Origin: JBBDYG01 sp040901765
Lineage (GTDB): Bacteria; Planctomycetota; Planctomycetia; Pirellulales; Lacipirellulaceae
Reading direction: 5' to 3'
DNA length: 44,707 nucleotides
Assembly (NCBI GenBank): GCA_040901765.1
Contig: JBBDYG010000028.1
Coordinates: 1 to 44,707, forward strand
The notes beneath the pieces were generated by a model, which saw only the letters and a list, made by a program, of their open reading frames with translations, did no database searches and had not been told where the DNA came from. Positions within the stretch are counted from its first letter, which is position 1, and every line of letters starts with the position of its first letter. The position numbers and the translations under genes were made by a program. This document shows, one piece after another, positions 1 through 8,546 of the stretch.

Positions 1-370
1 GTCGACATTATCGAATCCCTCCATTATCGGCCGCCGGTGCACTACTCACGTTATACGCGATTGCCGGCCGGACGGGGACGTTTCGGAGTCGAGCCCGGCA
101 AAATGGTTACGCATTTAGAACCGTTGCCGTGCAGCCCACAGCGACTCTTGCCTCGTCCCGCCCGCTATCGCGTCGCAACCCCCGTAGTGGGCGGTCCAAC
201 CCTTCAATCGTCGAGAACCGCCGCTCGTGTCAAAAAACGGTGGTTTAATGACACACTCCGACCGTGTCGTAGATGCAGACTATTCATTCAAGTGCCAGCC
301 CCCTCGGAAAGCGAATTTGCTCGTCAGAAGTTTATAGATTAGAGTCGAGAGTTGTGCGCGGCTGGCCTAC
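1..370. other. Gene-free stretch at window start
   Basis: No reading frame here looks like a protein I recognise. The one open frame (37-342, plus) is arginine/proline-rich with no domain and no clear ribosome-binding site. The stretch lies downstream of the minus-strand operon that ends at 371, so it may hold its terminator, but I see no convincing GC-hairpin plus T-run. Confidence 0.5.
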
Positions 371-1540
371 TCATGTGGGTGCCATATTGTTTTCAATGCG
401 GCCTAATTTGCTGTGAAGGGATTCCCCGAATTGAAGCCAATCCGGCCTTATAGTCAGATAACCCCAAGAAAGCCGAATGCCGCCTTCGACGTTCTCGAGC
501 GGCAATCCCATCGCAGCTAATACATGACTTGCGGTGCTGCAAATCGACGTGCAAGCTGCTCCATCGGAAGCCGCCAAGATGGGTGATAGCGCATCGATGG
601 CTTGATCGGCGTCGAGCCCGGGAAATGAAAGATTCACGACGTGAGGCAGCGACCGGCCTGCATCGCCATGAATAACGGCCCGGAGCGGGCGAAGTGTTGA
701 AAGCAATTCTTGACGGAACGCTGCGCAGCTTCGGCGACGCTCGTCAGCTTCTTTGATGGCGAGCTCGGCCGCCAGGCCGAATCCCGCGATGAGGGCGACG
801 GGTAGCGTTCCGGGGCGCAGGCCAAACTCCTGGCCGCCGCCAAAACATAGAGGCTTCAATGGCGGCAGTTTTCGATTCCGCCGTCGCGCAATCAATGCGC
901 CGATTCCCTGCGGTCCGAAAATCTTGTGACCGCTGACGCTGATCAAGTCGATCCGCTGGTGGCGAAGTGGAGCCAGGTTCTTGCCGAATCCTTGGGCCGC
1001 ATCCACATGGAAAAAGACAGCACGTCCCCGCAGCAAATCGGCTAACTCCTCGATTGGCTGGAGGATGCCAGTCTCGTTGTTGGCGTGCATCACCGAGACG
1101 AGCAGAGTGTCGTCGCGCACCGCATCGGCGACGGCGCTGGCCTCCACCCAGCCGCCTGTCGTGGGTTGCACGTGCGTCACTTCAAAGCCGCGGCGCGCTA
1201 GCTCCGCAAGCGGTTCGAGCACTGCTTTGTGCTCGATCTGGGTGCTGACGAGATGTCGCCGCCCGGTCTGCTCGCCATACGCTGCCAATCCCAACAAGGC
1301 CAAGTTATTGGCCTCGGTAGCTCCACTAGTAAAGATAACTTCGTGGCGGCGTGCGTCCACAACGCGGGCAACCTGTCGGCGAGCATGTTCCACGTGCCGC
1401 TTGGCTCGCAGGCCATATTCGTGCGAAGAGCTTCCGGCGTTGCCCACTTCCGATTGAAAGATGCGCATCATCAGCTTGGCGACGCGCGGATCGACCGGCG
1501 TCGTGGCGTTGTAGTCTAAATACAGCGGTGCAGAACTCAT
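371..1540 (-). CDS. Cysteine desulfurase, NifS/IscS family
   Basis: PLP-dependent class V aminotransferase-fold enzyme expected to take sulfur from cysteine as a protein persulfide for Fe-S clusters or thio-cofactors. The N-terminus LYLDYNATTPVDP is the family hallmark. FTSGATEANN, the HANNETG loop and SVSGHKIFGPQG (PLP lysine) follow, and the mobile loop SDGAACTSICSTASHVL carries the catalytic Cys. With the start at 1540 the protein is 389 aa, normal for NifS/IscS. The open frame runs on to 1597, but that would add a tail of about 19 residues overlapping the cyclase gene. Starting at 1540 leaves only 4 bases after the cyclase stop. It is the last gene of the operon, so it may serve the Fe-S proteins encoded upstream (radical SAM, ferredoxin) or supply sulfur to the product. 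A DndA-like or tRNA-thiolation role is possible but no partner gene is present. Confidence 0.9.
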   Translation of the reverse strand: MSSAPLYLDYNATTPVDPRVAKLMMRIFQSEVGNAGSSSHEYGLRAKRHVEHARRQVARVVDARRHEVIFTSGATEANNLALLGLAAYGEQTGRRHLVSTQIEHKAVLEPLAELARRGFEVTHVQPTTGGWVEASAVADAVRDDTLLVSVMHANNETGILQPIEELADLLRGRAVFFHVDAAQGFGKNLAPLRHQRIDLISVSGHKIFGPQGIGALIARRRNRKLPPLKPLCFGGGQEFGLRPGTLPVALIAGFGLAAELAIKEADERRRSCAAFRQELLSTLRPLRAVIHGDAGRSLPHVVNLSFPGLDADQAIDALSPILAASDGAACTSICSTASHVLAAMGLPLENVEGGIRLSWGYLTIRPDWLQFGESLHSKLGRIENNMAPT

Positions 1541-1544
1541 GCTT

Positions 1545-3497
1545 TCACGGGAGGGCATTGCCAGTGTTTGCCACTGAAACGACAAGCGGAACCCCACTAG
1601 CCGGTGTGTTATCTTGGTTTTCGTGAAGCGCGATTTTTAACCGACGAAGTGCCGCAACCGAAAAGATCAGCGGATAGAGCTTTTCATCGTACCAGAGCTT
1701 TGCGAAATACAAACCTATCGGCGACGACTTGAAGCTCCGTCCCTGATCTGTCGCTTCGCAAAGCCAGGCCGCTCCACGGTGCAGCGCACGTTCCCATATC
1801 TCCTCACCAATGCCGGCGACGTTCTTCTGATTCGTACTTCGCGGCGAACGACCGCCCGCCCTTTCACACGATACCATACTACTGAGCGCTTCGAGCGATA
1901 GCGATGTTTCCTCAACGGAGGACGGCGTGTTAAGATCGCCGCCCCAGCCACCATCTTGGTTTTGGGCTTCCAGGATCCAACGGCAACCGCGCTCGACCGC
2001 GGCACGCCACTGTGGTTCGTCGACTTGTGCAGGCACAGCCTCCGCAGCCCGCAGGACGCGGCTGGTGCCGTAAGTCAAGTTTTCTTTCGCAGGAGAATGT
2101 TGATTGCCGAACCACAGCGGCGACCATGCCCCATCGCTACGTTGCGCGGCCACCAGATACCGCAGCATGCGGAAAATCGCTTTGTCGCAGCGCCGCTGTA
2201 AATCGGAGTTTAGTTTCATCCGCCACACAGAGAGAGCCCGCACAGCATGAGCCGTAATATCCGGGCTGCTTCGATCAAACGGAAGCCGGCCCCAACCGGG
2301 GCAGAACGTTGGGATGCCGCCATCTCGATTCTGCAAATCGACTAGCCATGCAACCCCCTTGGCGGCGGTCTGAGTCGTTTCCTGCGCATCGGCTAAAACG
2401 TGCAAGGCCAGCAGCGCGCCGGCAGTGTCGTCGGCATCGGGCACACCGCCAGGCAGATCGGTCCAGGCCCATCCGCCCGGCGCGGCATGCGTATAGGGAT
2501 GTTCGGACTGATATTGCTGATGGAGCAGCCATGTGAGTATGCGGTTGCACTCGGGCTCACCGAGTCCCTCAAGTGCGTCGCCGCCAGATCTGAGCGCGTT
2601 CACTGCCAGGGTCGTCACCCACGTGGCGAGGTTGGTGTCGACGGGCCAACTTCCGTCGCCACGTTGCGATCGCAGTAAGAACTCGACGCCCCGATCGACA
2701 ATGCGATTACTTGCTTCACCGCTACTAGCGAGGCTCATCACGACAAAGCTCGTCAGTGGCGTCGCTTCGAGAAAGCCGCCGCTTGTGGGCTGAATCATTT
2801 CCAATTTTCGCAGCACCCGCCGCGCGACCAGGTTCCGCACTGCCGAAGTGGCTGGATTGCGGCTGGACATCCGCCGGTGTCGAAGGTAGCCTAGCCCGAT
2901 CAGTGCAGGCAGTGCGTAGCTTACTACGGGCAGCCGCAGCCACTTGAACCAGTTGTGCGGGCAGGCAGCCAGTTCGAACGGCAATTGTGGCACGAGCCGC
3001 CAACTCCTCCGCTCGTTTCCCAAACATCCGGCCAACGCGAGCATGCTCAGAATCGGCACGGAGAACGTCCGGTCCTTGCCATAGCGATTGACAATCGCCT
3101 CGGACAGTCGCTCAGGGGCCAGGGAGCCGGCCGCTTGCCGCAACCAAGGCTCGGCACGTTCGCGCGATGGACTCCCCTTGCAGTCGCGATCGACATAGAC
3201 AAACGCCCCCCATGCCAAGGCCGTGGTGCTGATATTGCTGCGGCTTGCGGGCGTATCGCCCCAGCCGCCGTCGTCGTTCTGCACTGCGGCGAGCCATGCC
3301 AGTCCACGCTGGACTGCTTCTTGATGCCGGCCAGCGCCGTTCTGATCCACGGTGCGCAACGCGAAAATCGCAGTCGCAGTCGCCAGCGCACTGGACGATA
3401 GTTCGCCTTCCCAGCCCCCATTCGGAGCGCGCTGCGCAAAGAGCCGCTTCTGCGCATTGCGGAGCATGCGATCGATAATCGCTGAATCGATTTGCAT
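1545..3497 (-). CDS. Squalene-hopene-cyclase-like class II terpene cyclase
   Basis: 650 aa, the usual size of bacterial squalene-hopene cyclases (about 630-680). Repeated QW-type motifs are visible: NDDGGWGD near residue 74, RGDGSW near 280, RSDGAW and NQDGGWGG towards the C-terminus. The protonating DxDDTA motif of class II cyclases is present as DADDTA at residues 354-359, and the SYALPALIGLG segment (about 193-203) resembles the membrane-contacting part of SHCs. These predict proton-initiated cyclisation of a linear polyprene at the membrane. Near the C-terminus, SSVEETSLSLEAL differs from the STPSQTAWA-type sequence of typical hopene cyclases, so the substrate or product may not be squalene/hopene. 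The start lies 2 bases after the stop of the preceding gene with no clear Shine-Dalgarno, which suggests translational coupling. I avoid the symbol shc because the product is unknown. Confidence 0.85.
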   Translation of the reverse strand: MQIDSAIIDRMLRNAQKRLFAQRAPNGGWEGELSSSALATATAIFALRTVDQNGAGRHQEAVQRGLAWLAAVQNDDGGWGDTPASRSNISTTALAWGAFVYVDRDCKGSPSRERAEPWLRQAAGSLAPERLSEAIVNRYGKDRTFSVPILSMLALAGCLGNERRSWRLVPQLPFELAACPHNWFKWLRLPVVSYALPALIGLGYLRHRRMSSRNPATSAVRNLVARRVLRKLEMIQPTSGGFLEATPLTSFVVMSLASSGEASNRIVDRGVEFLLRSQRGDGSWPVDTNLATWVTTLAVNALRSGGDALEGLGEPECNRILTWLLHQQYQSEHPYTHAAPGGWAWTDLPGGVPDADDTAGALLALHVLADAQETTQTAAKGVAWLVDLQNRDGGIPTFCPGWGRLPFDRSSPDITAHAVRALSVWRMKLNSDLQRRCDKAIFRMLRYLVAAQRSDGAWSPLWFGNQHSPAKENLTYGTSRVLRAAEAVPAQVDEPQWRAAVERGCRWILEAQNQDGGWGGDLNTPSSVEETSLSLEALSSMVSCERAGGRSPRSTNQKNVAGIGEEIWERALHRGAAWLCEATDQGRSFKSSPIGLYFAKLWYDEKLYPLIFSVAALRRLKIALHENQDNTPASGVPLVVSVANTGNALP

Positions 3498-3499
3498 AG

Positions 3500-4366
3500 C
3501 TACAAGCTCAAGTGTCCCAGCGCAAGAAGGCCGTAGTACGTGTACTCGCAGTCCAGCTCGTCATCTTCCCAGTGGCCATGAAAACCGCCACGGCTGTTCC
3601 AAAGCGAGTCGATAAAGTCGAGGCATGGCTCTTGATTCTTCTTTAGTTCGACGTGGAGTCCACTCAGCGCGTGTAGTGCCGTGGCGGTCGACAGCAAGTC
3701 GGGCATGGGAGCATCCGGCACCGCCAGGAAACCGCCCTGTTCGTGACAGCGGGCCAGCAACCACTCGGCCACGCAGCGATCCACCGGTTGACCAAGGTTC
3801 CTCAATAGCGTCGCGGCCGCAGCGGTCGCCGGCGTCAATCCCACCGGCGCACCATGGTGATTGGCATAGCTCCCGTCAGCGGCGCGCAGCGACTGGATGC
3901 ATTCGAGCATTCGCTCCGCATTAGGCATTTCGCCGCGCAGATCCTGATAAGCTCCGAGCACCAGGAAGCAACCGTAAACCGTTCCGTATCCTGCTGCCGG
4001 CTCCGCATCGTAACCGCCATCGCGACTGCGAAACTCCTCCAAGCGGCCGAGCAGCGCTGCGCGCGGCGCCTCGTCGCGCAGCGGCGATGGCATCGCGGAC
4101 CAGCAGCGGGCCAGACAGGTCAGATGCACGAAATCCAGCTCCGCCCCGTCACGGAAGCTGCGGAGATAGGCTGCTGAGCGGCTGGCCGGCAAATCCGCCT
4201 GGAGCGCAAGTAGACCCTCCAGACCAAACACAGTGTAATAGAGATCGCTCATTCCGTCTCGACCGCCAAAACCGCCGTCGTCATTCATCTGGCCGCGCAG
4301 GAAGCCAGCGACCAACTCGGTCGAATCACCCAACAGCTTTGGCGCCAGACGGGCGACCTGGAGCAT
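3500..4366 (-). CDS. Prenyltransferase beta-subunit-like / terpene cyclase-like alpha-barrel protein
   Basis: About 288 aa of alpha-alpha barrel repeats of the prenyltransferase-beta / squalene-cyclase superfamily: MNDDGGFGGRDG near the start, SRDGGYDAEPAAGYGTVYG, ADGSYANHHGAP, EQGGFLAVPDAPMPDLLSTATALHAL and NSRGGFHGHWEDDELDCEYTYYGLLALG. It is about half the size of an SHC and resembles Rab geranylgeranyltransferase beta subunits. The D, C and H residues near the end (DDELDCEYTYYGL) could be zinc ligands as in that family, but this is only suggestive. An ATG at 4366 preceded by GAGG at 6 bases is preferred over a GTG at 4384. It overlaps the preceding synthase gene by 41 bases and ends 2 bases before the cyclase gene, so the three are probably co-translated. 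It could be a partner subunit of the cyclase or a second cyclase or transferase. Confidence 0.75.
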   Translation of the reverse strand: MLQVARLAPKLLGDSTELVAGFLRGQMNDDGGFGGRDGMSDLYYTVFGLEGLLALQADLPASRSAAYLRSFRDGAELDFVHLTCLARCWSAMPSPLRDEAPRAALLGRLEEFRSRDGGYDAEPAAGYGTVYGCFLVLGAYQDLRGEMPNAERMLECIQSLRAADGSYANHHGAPVGLTPATAAAATLLRNLGQPVDRCVAEWLLARCHEQGGFLAVPDAPMPDLLSTATALHALSGLHVELKKNQEPCLDFIDSLWNSRGGFHGHWEDDELDCEYTYYGLLALGHLSL

Positions 4367-6044
4367 TTCGAGCCTCAAACTCACTGCACCAGCCTTGAAG
4401 TTGAATTTTGAAAATCTTGCCGATCACCCGGCGCAACAATCCCTTCAGGCTGGCGTTCTCCAAATCGGCCAACGCGCGAATCGCTTCCTCCTTATACGAC
4501 TCAAGCAACATGCGGCAACGGGCCTCGATATCGAGCTCCTTTAGCACCTGTCGTACCTGCTCGCGCTCGCAGTCCGTTGCCGTGCGGCGCCACACGGCGT
4601 CCAGCAGCTTGCGCGCATCTCCCTGCGCACGCTCATGGGCCAGCGCCAGCGGCAGCGACGGGCGAAGCGCGGTCAAATCATCCGGATCGCTCTCGCCCGA
4701 TAGGTCGTCGAGATCGTCCTGAATCTGATAGGCGATTCCCAAGGCGTCGCTGTACCGTTTAAGCACGTCGGCCAGTTGTCCGCCCTGGCCTGCGTACGCA
4801 GCTCCAATTTGCAGTGCCACGTTGAAGGCCGGTGCCGTCTTGCGGCGAAAGATCTCCAGCACCTCGAGCGAACCGAGCGGCCGCGGCGAACGGGCCCAAA
4901 GCAGCTCGGCCCCTTGACCCAGACAGAGCAGACGATGTCCCGCGGCGGCCGCGCTCAGCATCGCCGCGCGCCGCTCTGGCGACTCGTGACTATCGGCAAG
5001 CAGCCGGTATCCTTCGCCCAAAAGAAGGTCGCCGATATTGAGTGCGACGGGCGTGCCGTAGCGTGTGTGCAATGCGTCTTTGCCATACCGCTGGGCATCG
5101 TCATCTTCGATGTCGTCATGCACCAGCGACGCCTTGTGGAAACACTCCACGGCGATCGCAGCACGCCGGAATTCCTCTGGCACCGGCGCCTCCGGATCGC
5201 CCTGCAGCGCCTTATAAACGCAGACGCTGAGGAAAGGACGCCAACGCTTTCCTTCCTGCGCCAACCAGCTTCGCGCCAGCCGATCCGTCTCGCCGTCCGC
5301 CAGTCCGAGCGCACGATCAAGTGCATCGCACGAAAACCAACTGCTCACCTCTTGTCGCACGGCGTCCAAGTCCAACCGAGACGTGCGATCTTCGCTCGCG
5401 AGATGAATGACGTCCCAAATCCAATCCAGGTCGACCGTCGTATCCTTACAATCGTCCTGCAACAAAGGGATCGCAATTCCGGGAATTGCAGCGGCCTCCA
5501 TAAATGGAAAAGCCTTTTCCAGCACTGACAGGCAGCTCACGCCCACAATGGCCTCGATTTTGCCCGTCTGGATCATCGCCATGACAAGCGCCGAACCTTC
5601 GGCCACGAGCACGGCGTACCCCAGCCGCTCCGCCTCGTTTTGCAGATCCTGGATCGAGCACAGCCCGCACTGCTTGCACAGCAGACCGAACTCATCAAAC
5701 GGAGCGGGGCAGCGGTCCTCGATCCGCAGGCATTTCGGCAACAACAGCAGCCGCCGTTCGAAGGGGACCGCCGCCAACGCCTCGCGCCATACTTCGTTAT
5801 TCAACAGCACGCCGACAAAGTCACGGAAATTAGGGTCCAGTTCCAGCCGCTCGATGAAGGCGTCGGCGTGTTGCCGCAACTCCTCGAACGACAACGGTGG
5901 CGTGGGCTGCGTTTCGGCGACATAATCCTGCAGGAATCGTTTGATGTGCTCCCGTTCTTCGATCGCATCCGGTATGTTCGCTTGAGCGCGGCGGTAGCGC
6001 TGAAGCGGCACGGGGCGAGGCAGTGTCACGACGGGTAGCTGCAT
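4326..6044 (-). CDS. DUF116 domain fused to trans-polyprenyl diphosphate synthase
   Basis: 572-aa two-domain protein. Residues about 30-215 form a DUF116-type domain with cysteines at 105, 112 and a CKQCGLC group at 123-129, a probable metal or Fe-S site. Residues about 255-560 are a class I polyprenyl (farnesyl/geranylgeranyl-type) diphosphate synthase: the first Asp-rich motif is in LVHDDIEDDD (D310-D316) and the second in QIQDDLDD (D443-D447), with GKRWRP as the diphosphate-binding segment. Expected reaction: head-to-tail condensation of IPP with an allylic diphosphate. An ATG at 6044 with AGGAGA about 7 bases upstream is chosen over the upstream alternative at 6113, which would overlap the radical SAM gene. 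Fusing a Cys-rich DUF116 domain to a prenyl synthase is unusual, and I know of no assigned function for it. The placement implies that it makes the precursor for the cyclase genes downstream. Confidence 0.85.
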   Translation of the reverse strand: MQLPVVTLPRPVPLQRYRRAQANIPDAIEEREHIKRFLQDYVAETQPTPPLSFEELRQHADAFIERLELDPNFRDFVGVLLNNEVWREALAAVPFERRLLLLPKCLRIEDRCPAPFDEFGLLCKQCGLCSIQDLQNEAERLGYAVLVAEGSALVMAMIQTGKIEAIVGVSCLSVLEKAFPFMEAAAIPGIAIPLLQDDCKDTTVDLDWIWDVIHLASEDRTSRLDLDAVRQEVSSWFSCDALDRALGLADGETDRLARSWLAQEGKRWRPFLSVCVYKALQGDPEAPVPEEFRRAAIAVECFHKASLVHDDIEDDDAQRYGKDALHTRYGTPVALNIGDLLLGEGYRLLADSHESPERRAAMLSAAAAGHRLLCLGQGAELLWARSPRPLGSLEVLEIFRRKTAPAFNVALQIGAAYAGQGGQLADVLKRYSDALGIAYQIQDDLDDLSGESDPDDLTALRPSLPLALAHERAQGDARKLLDAVWRRTATDCEREQVRQVLKELDIEARCRMLLESYKEEAIRALADLENASLKGLLRRVIGKIFKIQLQGWCSEFEARNAPGRPSGAKAVG

Positions 6045-6055
6045 CAGTGAATCTC

Positions 6056-7249
6056 CTAGGTGTAGGCCCCAAAACCAAAGAACCAGTGCTTCTTGGCAAA
6101 TCGATACGCCCAATGCTCCTCCGGCACCTCTTGACCCGGTAAGTGCTGACTCGTGCGCGGTTGCATCGAATCGAGTTCAAGTAACGCTGTGCCGCGCTGC
6201 GTCGTGTCGCGGGCTCCGTGCCTGGCGACGAGCTCTCTGACGAGGTCCGGCCGCTCGAGCACGATGCAGCCCCGAGTCGTCCGGGCCGCCGTCTCGCGAA
6301 AATCCTTCAGGAAGCTCGACTTGGTCATGGTCTCATAAATGCTCTCGTGATCGCGGATTGATTCGGTGGCGAATTGAATGATCGGGCACGGCTCCACGTG
6401 CCCCGAGGGGCCGATGTGATGGCTCACCCCCGTGGCCATTGGGCACAGGGCCTCGCCTTGATCGTCCCAATAGGCGTCGACAATCGCAATGGGCAGCTGC
6501 TTCCGCATTGCCACCATGAAGCGCCGTACGCGAACGATCTCGTCGGGGCTGAGCGCCAGCTCGGGTGCGGCATGCGGGCCGACCGGCCGGTAGGTATGGA
6601 ACCACGCGTACATCACGCCCATGTCGATCAGTCGCCGCAGCCACGATTCGTTGACCAAATCCTCGAGGTTCGATCGGCACACGCTCGTGGCGACGCCGGT
6701 GATCAATCGCGCCTTAAGGCAGTTCTCCAGCCCCACCATCGTCTTGCTGAGGACGTTTAAGCGACCGCGGCGTGTGTCGCTCACCAGCTCGGTGCCTTCG
6801 ATGCTCACTAGGGGCGTCGCATTGCCGACGCGCCGCAGGCGCTCCGCAACTTCTTCGGTGATCAACTGCCCGTTCGTGAAGATCTGGAAATAGCAGTCAG
6901 GATGCGCCTCGAGAATCTCGAATAGCTGCGGATGCAGGAAAGGCTCGCCCCCCAAAATCCCGAAGTAGCTGTTGCCGTGCTGCTTGGCGTCATTGATCAG
7001 TCGATTCATATCCTCCAGGCTGATCATTTGCCTGGGCGACTCGACGTCGACCCAGCAGCCTTGGCAGCGAAGCTGACAGCTATTGATTATCGAGATGAAC
7101 AGAAACGGCGGAAAGTGAACTCCCTGCTTTAACCGGCGCTTGTAAAGCTGCACCGAGCGCATGCCCTTGTAGCCGAAGTTGTAAGCCAACTTCCACAATA
7201 ACCGTGGCTCGGAGTGCTTCACCATTCGCCAAGCAAGTCGGCTGATCAT
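6056..7249 (-). CDS. Radical SAM protein with C-terminal Cys region
   Basis: 397 aa. The radical SAM cluster motif CxxxCxxC is at C58, C62 and C65 (NSCQLRCQGCW), followed by the GGEPFLHP segment typical of the SAM site and by VSIEG-type barrel strands. A later Cys group (ALCPMATGVSHHIGPSGHVEPCP) resembles SPASM/twitch-like auxiliary regions that bind another cluster. Such enzymes cleave S-adenosylmethionine to a 5'-deoxyadenosyl radical, and relatives act on peptides, heme or lipids (HpnH in hopanoid extension is a radical SAM enzyme). Its place between a ferredoxin gene (27 bases upstream) and the prenyl synthase gene (11 bases downstream) suggests radical modification of the isoprenoid product, with the ferredoxin as electron donor. 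The substrate cannot be read from the sequence. The 7249 ATG lacks a strong ribosome-binding site. Confidence 0.85.
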   Translation of the reverse strand: MISRLAWRMVKHSEPRLLWKLAYNFGYKGMRSVQLYKRRLKQGVHFPPFLFISIINSCQLRCQGCWVDVESPRQMISLEDMNRLINDAKQHGNSYFGILGGEPFLHPQLFEILEAHPDCYFQIFTNGQLITEEVAERLRRVGNATPLVSIEGTELVSDTRRGRLNVLSKTMVGLENCLKARLITGVATSVCRSNLEDLVNESWLRRLIDMGVMYAWFHTYRPVGPHAAPELALSPDEIVRVRRFMVAMRKQLPIAIVDAYWDDQGEALCPMATGVSHHIGPSGHVEPCPIIQFATESIRDHESIYETMTKSSFLKDFRETAARTTRGCIVLERPDLVRELVARHGARDTTQRGTALLELDSMQPRTSQHLPGQEVPEEHWAYRFAKKHWFFGFGAYT

Positions 7250-7276
7250 GGAAGTAGTCTCGCGCGCATTGTTCGG

Positions 7277-8146
7277 TCACAAATCGCCGTGAGGATGGGA
7301 ATGGTCGGCCGCCGCTTGCAGGGCCTGAGCGGCCCGAGCGCGGGCCTCCTCGGCTTTCCTCTGAATCTCCGTCGCCGTGGGGAGCGTGGCGAGCACCTCG
7401 AGAGGAATGTCCATCTGCTCCTGCAGCTTTGCGAGGCATCGCTGCCGCTCCTTTAGAGCGCGCTCATCGTCACGCTCCTTGGAGAACCGCGATTTCGCCT
7501 TCGCACTGCGATCGCGAAGCATGGAGTAAATGTCGCCGCCCAACAGAGCCGAGATATCGACCTTCATCGCCTCGCGGCGCAAGTCCTCGGCATCGATCTC
7601 CGCGCCGTTGATTGGCCCCGCCTTGTACTTCGGGAATAGGATCGCCACTTCCGGACAGACGCGCGAACAGGCAGGGCAATCGGTCTTGCAGTTCGATTGA
7701 TTCCGCACTTGAATCTTGGCGTCTGCCGACACACCGTACACGTCGAACAGGCAGAAGCTCAGGCACTGCATGCAATTGGTGCAGCGGTCGTAATCAATCA
7801 CCGGAAACCACGGCTTCCAGGCTGGCCGCGCCGGCGCCGCGAGCTCCGCCACGGCCGATTCGACCAACTCGACGATTTGCTCCGCGTCGAGATTATCGAT
7901 CGCGCGAACGGTTACGCCGGTGTCGCCGGCAACTTCCAAACTTGACGACAACTCAGCGAATCGTCCAAGGACGAGTTGATGCTGCCGGCCGTGCTGTGCG
8001 ATGCGTCCACTCCCGCGCACGCGCGTGATTTGGTAGCCCATTCCCAGCAGTTGGCGGATGAGCTCGAAGCGGATTTCGCCGTCGAGCGGCTCGCTGCTTG
8101 CCCCCTCGTACAGAATGATTCGCGGCCGCGCGGAGATCGTGACCAT
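7277..8146 (-). CDS. Ferredoxin-type protein with two 4Fe-4S motifs
   Basis: 289 aa. The first 110 residues are a mixed alpha/beta domain I do not recognise (starts MVTISARPRIILYEGASS). The centre has a ferredoxin-like double cluster: C122-x2-C125-x2-C128-x3-C132 and C153-x3-C157-x2-C160-x3-C164. The second set has an extra residue between its first two cysteines. The C-terminus (about 200-289) is charged, alanine-rich and probably coiled-coil, ending in a His-rich tail. Role inferred: electron transfer to the radical SAM enzyme or between HdrA-like and lipoyl components of this operon. Its ATG overlaps the stop of the preceding gene by one base (TAATG), which points to translational coupling and perhaps a fixed stoichiometry. 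Confidence 0.8.
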   Translation of the reverse strand: MVTISARPRIILYEGASSEPLDGEIRFELIRQLLGMGYQITRVRGSGRIAQHGRQHQLVLGRFAELSSSLEVAGDTGVTVRAIDNLDAEQIVELVESAVAELAAPARPAWKPWFPVIDYDRCTNCMQCLSFCLFDVYGVSADAKIQVRNQSNCKTDCPACSRVCPEVAILFPKYKAGPINGAEIDAEDLRREAMKVDISALLGGDIYSMLRDRSAKAKSRFSKERDDERALKERQRCLAKLQEQMDIPLEVLATLPTATEIQRKAEEARARAAQALQAAADHSHPHGDL

Positions 8147-8496
8147 TATCGGCTCGCCTCCGCGGACTCCGCCACACCGAGTTGCACCAAAACCTCTTCA
8201 GCGGTTTCAGTCCGCATGTTCGCTACAGTCACTCCATCCTTCGGCAATGGCGATCCGGCGGCGTGAAACAACCACTTAACTGCCCGCGGATAACACGCGG
8301 CGATGCGCAAAGGCCCGTTGGCCGCCAGCCCAGCCAACGCCGGATCGCGCGCCGCCGACATCTCGCAAAGGTCCGCGACCGCATCGAAAGCCACCTCCGA
8401 CGCCGTCAGTTGTCGCAGCACTTCATGCTTGACGTCGTCCGGCACCACCTTGGCGTAGGCGCAATGGCAATACAAGATGCGCGGAATATCGCTCAT
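8146..8496 (-). CDS. Small HdrA-N-terminal-like Cys protein
   Basis: 116 aa. The start MSDIPRILYCHCAYAKVV and the later segment PLRIAACYPRAVKWLFHAAG recall the N-terminal module of HdrA, which has an ICHCG-type start and a V(V)AACSPR-type strand carrying cysteines. Cysteines are at 10 and 12, in DLCEMSA near 55-60, and in AACYPRA near 88. I infer a small redox or cluster-binding partner in a flavin/ferredoxin/thiol electron-transfer unit, but the resemblance is short and read by eye. It is translationally coupled to the ferredoxin gene (TAATG). No Hdr core subunits (HdrB, HdrC) are in this window, so this is not a standard Hdr complex. Confidence 0.7.
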   Translation of the reverse strand: MSDIPRILYCHCAYAKVVPDDVKHEVLRQLTASEVAFDAVADLCEMSAARDPALAGLAANGPLRIAACYPRAVKWLFHAAGSPLPKDGVTVANMRTETAEEVLVQLGVAESAEASR

Positions 8497-8546
8497 CGAT
8501 CCATTACTCAGTTGGCGAATCTCAGCCGGGGAAAAAGGGACGACGG

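Noticed and set aside
371..1540. Cysteine desulfurase as DndA of a DNA phosphorothioation system
   Set aside because: No dndB-E or ssp genes are near, and the gene sits at the end of the isoprenoid operon.
8146..8496. Standard heterodisulfide reductase or sHdr operon
   Set aside because: Only an HdrA-N-like fragment and a ferredoxin are present; the HdrB CCG domains and a full flavin-binding HdrA are absent from the window.
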